64,000 bases of DNA from Agroathelia rolfsii. Lineage: Eukaryota > Basidiomycota > Agaricomycetes > Amylocorticiales > Amylocorticiaceae. The DNA is taken from contig JABRWF010000006.1 in assembly GCA_018343915.1 (NCBI GenBank), forward strand, positions 3,410,001-3,474,000, given 5' to 3'. How positions within the stretch are numbered: the stretch's first letter is position 1; every line of letters begins with the position of its first letter. Positions 57,721 through 64,000 of this stretch are shown one piece after another. A program made the translations under genes and the position numbers. Below the pieces are notes generated by a model. The model searched no databases and was not told the DNA's origin. It saw nothing but the letters and a program-made list of their open reading frames with translations.

Positions 57721-58524
57721 TCTAGTGAGTGTTACTTGAATGTATCTCGTAATTGTTCGAGTCGTGTCTGACTTGAATGTGCCATTCACAGGCCTCTTAT
57801 CTACGTAAATGATAAAATGACGTCGTTGTCGTCATCATCATTCTCTCTCTTTTGCATACTATCCAACACCTATGCGAAATTTCCATTCCATACGTGTTCT
57901 CCATTCGGATTGATACCATGTCTTTATTCGTCTTTCGTTCTCAATCCTTCTCGGATTCCTATTTCACACATCTGCTCCCTCCTTTCTCGGATATCTTTCA
58001 TATTTCTCTGTCATTCTTTTTGGTCTCGTAGTCGTCTATATATATATATATGTAATCATACACCGATGCCTAATAGCTATACGTCATCTCATATATTCAT
58101 TGTTGACAGGTCGCAGTGCTTGGTTTTTTATATGATATTTTTGACAATCAAACCGCGCAAAAAGGCAACGAAGAGCGCTCCTTTGAGAAGGTGCTAGTAC
58201 TGTAACTGGAGTTGCGCCGTAGGAGTGAAATATTGTCGCATGACGTTTTCTCCGCACCTTGAGAAAGTTGCAGCAGATTTACTATGGACTTTTGCACGGA
58301 CGTCATGACACTTTGAATCTATAAAAAGTATGGGCACAATAGAGCGAAGAGGAATTTGAAAAATAACAAATGCAGTGAAATAGCACCAAGCACCAGCATG
58401 AAAACCGACTATCATATTCCTACATCTCTATGCCAAATCATATCCGACAAAAGCCGCACGGAGAGTATGTTATGCTGGTCGAAACGTGAGCTGGTAGAAA
58501 ACGACACCTAGATGTCAGATACCT
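57721..58524. other. Intergenic
   Basis: No gene recognised; a TA microsatellite near 58040-58052. The pyrimidine-rich + strand at 57830-58030 gives spurious open frames. Confidence 0.5.
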
Positions 58525-61500
58525 TTACTCGAGGTTTTTAGAACCTCTGATCGCCATATTCGGACATAACTCATCGTTCTTCTTGATGAACTGAGACGAA
58601 TGTCGTTTGTCATCAAACATAGAGGGGGCCTGGAATCGTCGGAGTTCTTCTGCAGCGGGGTTATTCGTTCGAAACACTTCAGGAATAGATCTTCCCGAGG
58701 CATCGAGCAGTCTTCTCCAAGAGACCTCTTCTTCTTCCTTGATGGGGCCCCAGACGTGATGGTCAAGACCTGAGAACCAGAAGTCATACGCAGTATAACG
58801 AGACTGTCCAGCTACTCTGATTTCTCTTTTCGGAGAAGCCTGGCAAGAGAGGTTGACGACGGTCGACTGAGTAGAAGCTAGTGCGACGACGATTCGAATG
58901 ATTGGTATGCATCCTACACAGTAGTCTTTGTCATCCGTAGAAAACAAATCTAGTTTGTAGGGATCCATAGCATCGAATAAAAGGGGGTCGATTTTTGAGC
59001 CATATTTGATGTTGTTCTTAATCTGGAAAAGTATATACGTCACGTTATAGCGTCCCAGAGCCTCGTCGTAATACGTGATTGGGATGATAAAATCTATCCC
59101 CGGCTGATTCGGTGGGCACTCGACTCCAGCACAACGAGGCAGATGTTCCCACATAAAGCTCCGGTTGAGGACATTCGAATCCCCAACTTTCACGAAATGA
59201 TTTGTGTTCATCCTGGAGTATTTGAAAGCTTCTCGAAGGCATGTTTCCAGGGTGACCCCGCTGTTAGGATGGACGCAAGACGGCAATGCATCAAGTACAT
59301 CGCAAACAAATACACCTTCGGACGATGGCGAGCCGCAGAGTGCCTGCAGAAACTCGGTGACGGACCAAGCTCCAGGCTCACCCGCTTTGGCCACCATGTC
59401 AGTGGCAAGGGTCACAAGGAGTTTAAAAACCGCCTCACCCCGTGGCCCACGCTCGACTTCAGGGCGGCGGTATTCATTGGCAAGAACCGATGCAGCATTG
59501 AAAGGAACCGTGTTCATCACCAATCTTGCTCCTTCCGCCAGAATGGGCTCCGAAGGCGAGATCGTATAGACACCATCAAACGAAGGCTCAGCCCGCAAGC
59601 ACACGCGCATGTGGTTTTCGACATGGCGCATCTCTCGTTCTTTGCCTTCGTATGACCAGCGGTTGAAGTCAAGACCCAAGCGACACACAAGGCAAGCTAA
59701 TAGCGCATCCTCGTGCTGAATGTTGCTTGGATTAATGATACTCCAGTCGTCCATCTTCGTGAGCTTTTGAGCGGCAAAGGCAATGATGTGTTCTTTCAAT
59801 TCATTGACTCCGCATGTATACCGCGTCGCAAACCTATTGAGCCAGAACTTTAACTTTATATACATGAAACACACAGAATATACACACAATGGCCGGCCCA
59901 GTCTGACCAAGTAGTCCATTTGCATCACATCATCGATCGTTGTCTGACCTTCAACGGCGTGTCTTGCCAGCATGTCATACCCGAGGTCAGTGTATGGCGG
60001 CATCAACGTAAGCCCAGTAAACTTTGTAATGCGTGCAGAAGAGTCGAGACCTCTTGGAGGCGTGAACTGGAAGATTTGACCTGTGGTTGATAAGAAAAGG
60101 GAGAAAATGGCCTGATCCCGTATTTTCCGCAGTGCACGTCGCAAGCAGGAGAAATGAGTTGGCGGAGAGGTAGAAGCGTTGGTTGCTTCTACGATCGTTC
60201 CCAAGGTATGCGCTTCGTCGAAAGAGAGAATAATGATGGGCGAGGATGACCTCCATTCGTCCTGTTTGAATTTGAGAAAAGCTTTTTCCAACAATTTGGC
60301 AGCATCAACGATGGTCACATTCGATATGAACCCGGAATCGGCTTTTCTGTCGTGTTCATTTCAAAGTATAAAAGAAAGAAAGACAAAGCTCACTGGAATG
60401 TTTCCAAGAGATAATGTGGTCGGGCGAGTCTGGCGCTCGCACCTGCACAGGTTTCGCCTGAGTCACAGGGCCTGACTTCTCGTCTCGTGAGTCATTACGA
60501 CGCCCACGGTCTTCTGCTGGACTCAGCTTCTGAGCGAAATCGATCACGCTCCGAAAAAAAACCTCTCGATTTTTGCTGGGTCTTTCAAACTTCTGGTTTT
60601 TGTTCATGTGATCTCGAAAAGTAGACGCCACATGCTTGATGGAAACATCGCTTGATGGAAAGTTTCCTTCAATCCATTTTGTCGCTTCTATAAAGACTGA
60701 TGTCAAGAATGCCTGGGCAATTTGATTAGCCTCTGCTTCTTTCCTTGCCTGCGTAAGATAGTTTCGAACATCAACGTCTGCTGGAGGAAATCCTTCAAAG
60801 AATATTCCGGTTAATTGCACCATCCAGTAGCGAATCCGTTTGATAGCCCACCCGAAGAATCATGGCGTAGGCAAAATGGGATTGTAAAATGGGTTTTGCT
60901 CGTTTCATCGACCAGCCTCGATTTTCCCATTCCAGACGACTGAACGATGGAGGAATATTTAGCGTAGTATTGGACCCTATGTCTTGTAAACTCCTCGCAT
61001 AGGGTTTCAATATGGAACCAGAGTGACTCGTGAGCCTTGCCGGTGTAGTCCTCACTCCAAGACTTCACGGTCGCTATGGAGGCGTTAGAATGCTATCATC
61101 GGAAGGTTCAGGCACGTACCATCAGTAGAAAGTGATCCAGAAATTGTGAGATCACCCGAGTTTGGCCCTCTTTCACTCACAAGGAATGCTAGAGTCATTT
61201 CAGACATTTGAACGCCACAAAAAATAAACATATTTACGCAATTGGAACAGAAACCCCAAGTCAAAGTTAGATTCAGTTTCCAGGAAGCCGGTATATATAT
61301 CCTTCAGGTCAGTAAGCTCTTTCTCAGTCAAGCGCTTTACATGTGTATGTATGTCGTCGGTTGTTTGGGGCGCCTTCTTCAAACATTCTAGCTGGAGATT
61401 CGTAAGCAGATTTTGGAAATCGGGATCCGTCAAAACCTCGAGCGTTAATTGGATGCAGCATGACAAAGCATATGGAAGATGCTTTTTGCGGGAATATAAT

Positions 61501-61709
61501 AGCTGTAATAATCCCTCCATTGTCAGTTCCCTGTGCAGGCGCTTCAGGAATCGTGCTATGCCATCCGGCACGGACTCGGACCCGGACAGGTCTTGTCTTG
61601 GTCGCTTGAGGGGGGAAGGACTATGTCTTTCATCAGTCGAGGGGTCATACGATGCTTCGCGCTTTTCGTTGGGCATTGTGTTGAAGGATCTAGTTTGTGG
61701 TTGATGCAT
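58525..61709 (-). CDS. P-loop NTPase with nuclease-like C-terminus (Crinkler/RHS-like)
   Basis: Exons 61709-61238, 61188-61120, 61073-60852, 60792-60499, 60442-60394, 60346-58525; phases agree, 975 residues. Start 61709 or the in-frame ATG at 61676. Near the N-terminus PLKRPRQ looks like a nuclear localisation signal. Walker A SSGMGKSR (~226-233), followed by IPFCLR and GFPPADVDVRNYL; Walker B IIILSFDEAH (~406-415). In the C-terminal quarter GIDFIIP ... YILFQIKN has the spacing of a PD-(D/E)XK-type D...QxK core. This pairing of a degenerate NTPase and a restriction-nuclease-like domain is known in the Crinkler/RHS-type proteins, which are expanded in some fungi and oomycetes. The assignment is by motif only; it could be a related fungal NTPase family without nuclease activity. 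Confidence 0.6.
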
Positions 61710-62796
61710 GCGCTTGTCGAGTCAGAGATGTGACCATAGTATGTCACATGTCACTTGCTATCATGTGATCATAGGCCGTTATTTCTGAGTTCAAGTCAGT
61801 CATGTCGACAACTCGGAATCTTCGCATCACTTACAATACAATAAGTACCTTTTCGATCGTCAGGTCTCAGGTTGTGATCCATAAGAAACTCCGGATTGAT
61901 TTTTTTTTCTTACACCTCACTGTAAATTTGAATGGTAGACAGAATCAAGAACCGGCGCCCTCAGACACGCACTTATAAAGCAGGAATAAAACCTAAAGGT
62001 CAAAATAAAAATAATGCATTCAAAGTATGTGAGAGATATGGAACATGTACAAGACATTTTGAGAGAGAGAGAGACCGAGATCAAACTATCACAGATGGAA
62101 AACTAGTTCAAGAGAAACAAACAGAGAAACAAACATAAGAAAGGTAGAAAAGAGGTGTGTGCGTATGTGTGCGGAAAGCTAGTATTATTATCATAAGTGC
62201 GAGAGAAAGACAAAGAGTAGAAGTAGACAGGGGAGAGAAAAACAAACAAAATGTGGATAGGGAGCGTAAATGAACACGAGTTACTCGATGACTGATAAAA
62301 GAGAAGAAAGAGGAAAAATATACGTCGTGGTAGTATGAAGTAAATATAGTACTAGTTACGCAATGAGTAGTAAAAGGAACAGAAAGAGAGAAACAAGGGG
62401 ATAGTAAAAAAAAATTGAAAAACCGTCTGTTTGACGTGGATGTGGATGCATGTGTTTTACGCGAGTTTTTGGTGTAGTACGGACAACCAGGTAAATGAAA
62501 AACAGTCAACAAACATGGAATGACGCTAAAACAAAACAAAAAAAGAAAAGAACCGTTCAGATGTAATAAATGACGCAGGGGGAGAGGAGTGGGGGTAACG
62601 CCCGTTGCCTGCCACAGTATCAAAGACAAACAACAACATAAACTATCCACAAATGCATGAAGAGAAAGAAGGAGAGAGGGAAGAAAGCGTGCAGGAGGGA
62701 GGTGCAGCAACGAGGGAGAGGCGAGGCTTGGAACATAGGAGATTCATAATAAAGAAAGAAGAAACAAACAAAAGCGGCCCTCTTCTTCTGTCGATC
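61710..62796. other. Purine-rich intergenic / 3' UTR region
   Basis: From about 61930 to 62790 the + strand is strongly purine-rich (runs of GAGAGA, AAGAAAG). The minus strand would be the 3' UTR of the gene ending at 62797, so the asymmetry may be a pyrimidine-rich 3' UTR. No gene supported. Confidence 0.45.
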
Positions 62797-64000
62797 TCAC
62801 TCGTCCTCCTCCTCAGGTTCCTCCATTACATTATGCAGCGGTGCACCATGCACGTACCGTCTCGGACTGTCCAGCCCACTCGAACCCATACCAGGCATCG
62901 TCGACGGCTCTGGCAGAGACTCCTCATCGTACAAATCCGAGGGCGACGTGCTGATGCTGATATCCGAAACTGGCGACGGCGCTTTGGGAATGGAATCCAA
63001 GCGAACTGGTAGCCTTGAAGGAGGCACAACCGGTTGCGAAGACGACGATGAGGAAGAAGATGGGATGACGGGTGGCTGCTGTTGGAGCGGTTTCGGTAGG
63101 GGTCCACGCGGGATGACGAGAGGCGCAGGTGTGACTCTGGAAGAAGAACCCTGTGCGCTCTGCTGCTCTCGTTGCCTGTACATCTCAATGAGCGATGCAG
63201 TCTTGCTCCCGGATGGCTTCGGAGGCTCCTCAGGAGCTGCTGGTGCGGGAGCAGGCACAGGCGGCATGGGCAGCACGCGCAATTTCGGCTGTAAAGGCGG
63301 CACGACCGTATCTGATCTTCGCGTAAAGCCAGGCGCCAGAGCATTCGTGCCAATTCCATTAGCGTACCTATGGGGGTACGGAATGTGCTCTTCGAGATCC
63401 TCCCTCGCGCTACTATCCATCGAATCCTTCGTCAAGGACTCATCATCCGCAAACGGCCTGCGCGGCTCATTAAACCCATTCATCTCATCCGCCATTCGAG
63501 GGTCAGCAGCACCCGCAAGCTGTGGCTGGCGCGCCTGTAGTCGGCGCTCAGGGTGTAGATCAAAGTACCCCATTCCCGCGCCCCGCCGGTGTGGCCGCGG
63601 ATAAGATACCTCCGAGTCATTCTCCGTATCCCCTCCGTCGGCGGGAGACTCGCCGCTGCCGTCCTCGAAATGGCTACTGTCTCGATCCGCAATACTCGCC
63701 GTCCGAGAGTCCACCACCGGTTCCGCGTCCAACTCATCCATGTACGAAGATAACGGCAACGGAGGCGGCGTGTTCTCTCTTACCACCTCCGGCACCTCAT
63801 CCGCCCTGCCATAAGCACGGCCACCACCACCACCACTGAGACTAGGATCGATCCCTCTCGGCATACGCGGACCCACGCGCATCTCCGCAGTTTGCCCATC
63901 CAACTTCCTATCCCCCGTCGCCACGAGAATATCCACCCACGCATCATCCTGCCCACCACTACCACCTTTCTTCTTCTTCTTCGAAGGCGACACCCCATCC
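62797..64000 (-). CDS. Low-complexity basidiomycete protein, partial
   Basis: Open to the window edge on the minus strand with no ATG near the front, so the 5' part lies beyond 64000. About 400 residues visible, rich in Pro, Ser and acidic residues. The visible start has a Lys-rich run followed by DDAWVDILVATGDRK, which looks like a conserved patch; others are GMGYFDLHPERR and ASLIEMYRQRE. It ends in an acidic tail (EEPEEEDE). No catalytic domain; probably a disordered scaffold or cell-cortex type protein, but the function is unknown. Confidence 0.6.
   Translation of the reverse strand, partial: DGVSPSKKKKKGGSGGQDDAWVDILVATGDRKLDGQTAEMRVGPRMPRGIDPSLSGGGGGRAYGRADEVPEVVRENTPPPLPLSSYMDELDAEPVVDSRTASIADRDSSHFEDGSGESPADGGDTENDSEVSYPRPHRRGAGMGYFDLHPERRLQARQPQLAGAADPRMADEMNGFNEPRRPFADDESLTKDSMDSSAREDLEEHIPYPHRYANGIGTNALAPGFTRRSDTVVPPLQPKLRVLPMPPVPAPAPAAPEEPPKPSGSKTASLIEMYRQREQQSAQGSSSRVTPAPLVIPRGPLPKPLQQQPPVIPSSSSSSSSQPVVPPSRLPVRLDSIPKAPSPVSDISISTSPSDLYDEESLPEPSTMPGMGSSGLDSPRRYVHGAPLHNVMEEPEEEDE

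Noticed and set aside
62108..62710. Minus-strand frame of 200 codons, Ser/Phe/Leu-rich
   Set aside because: Arises from the pyrimidine-rich strand of a purine tract; no conserved residues, and it lies where the 3' UTR of the downstream gene is expected.
62948..63604. Open frame of 218 codons on the + strand opposite the gene at the window end
   Set aside because: Shadow of a Pro/Ser-rich coding region; composition (Gly/Ser/Glu-rich) is that of an antisense frame.
1..64000. tRNA, rRNA, CRISPR or bacterial-type operons
   Set aside because: No tRNA B-box/acceptor pairing, rRNA signature or spaced direct-repeat array was seen; gene structure is fungal.

Overview
The window reads as nuclear DNA of a basidiomycete fungus, most likely an agaricomycete. 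Genes are split by many 45-70 bp introns (GT-AG, sometimes GC-AG, with CTAAC/CTGAC-like branch sites), and the gene set includes an LSL-type pore-forming lectin and I66-type beta-trefoil protease inhibitors known from mushrooms. I saw no rRNA, tRNA or CRISPR.

Region 1 (1-15745) is an AT-rich transposon nest. It holds degenerate copies of an LTR-like repeat ('A'), one inserted inverted into another, a solo LTR of a second family ('B'), and a 9,842 bp Ty1/copia element (5899-15740) with 1,027 bp LTRs and a 5-bp target duplication. The copia element has an unusually long 5' part with an extra spliced ORF that is itself interrupted by a B-family solo LTR; its gag-pol frame carries two stop codons.

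Region 2 (16.5-29.0 kb) is a housekeeping island: an enlarged hexokinase (+), a SAC3/GANP-type mRNA-export protein (-, convergent with hexokinase) and MAK21/NOC1 for 60S ribosome biogenesis (+, divergent from SAC3 across about 315 bp).

Region 3 (about 29.4-50.5 kb) is a giant imperfect palindrome. Its 7,079 bp cores (29691-36769 and 43230-50308) appear identical, while the parts of the arms on both sides of the core are clearly diverged. Each core carries one lectin gene and one protease-inhibitor gene. The hinge holds a complete phosphoinositide phospholipase C gene, its truncated copy in the left arm, and a fragment of MAK21.

Region 4 (50.5-58 kb) has a third, diverged inhibitor paralogue and a second smaller inverted duplication: two copies of a gene for an unrecognised three-repeat protein, flanking a QRI7/OSGEPL1-like tRNA t6A gene.

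Region 5 (58.5-64 kb) has a 975-residue NTPase with a nuclease-like C-terminal motif that resembles Crinkler/RHS-type proteins, and the 3' part of a low-complexity protein gene running off the window.

The most unusual structure is the palindrome with a homogenised core that exactly doubles two likely defence genes. The exon structures are my own splice reconstructions, checked for reading phase.
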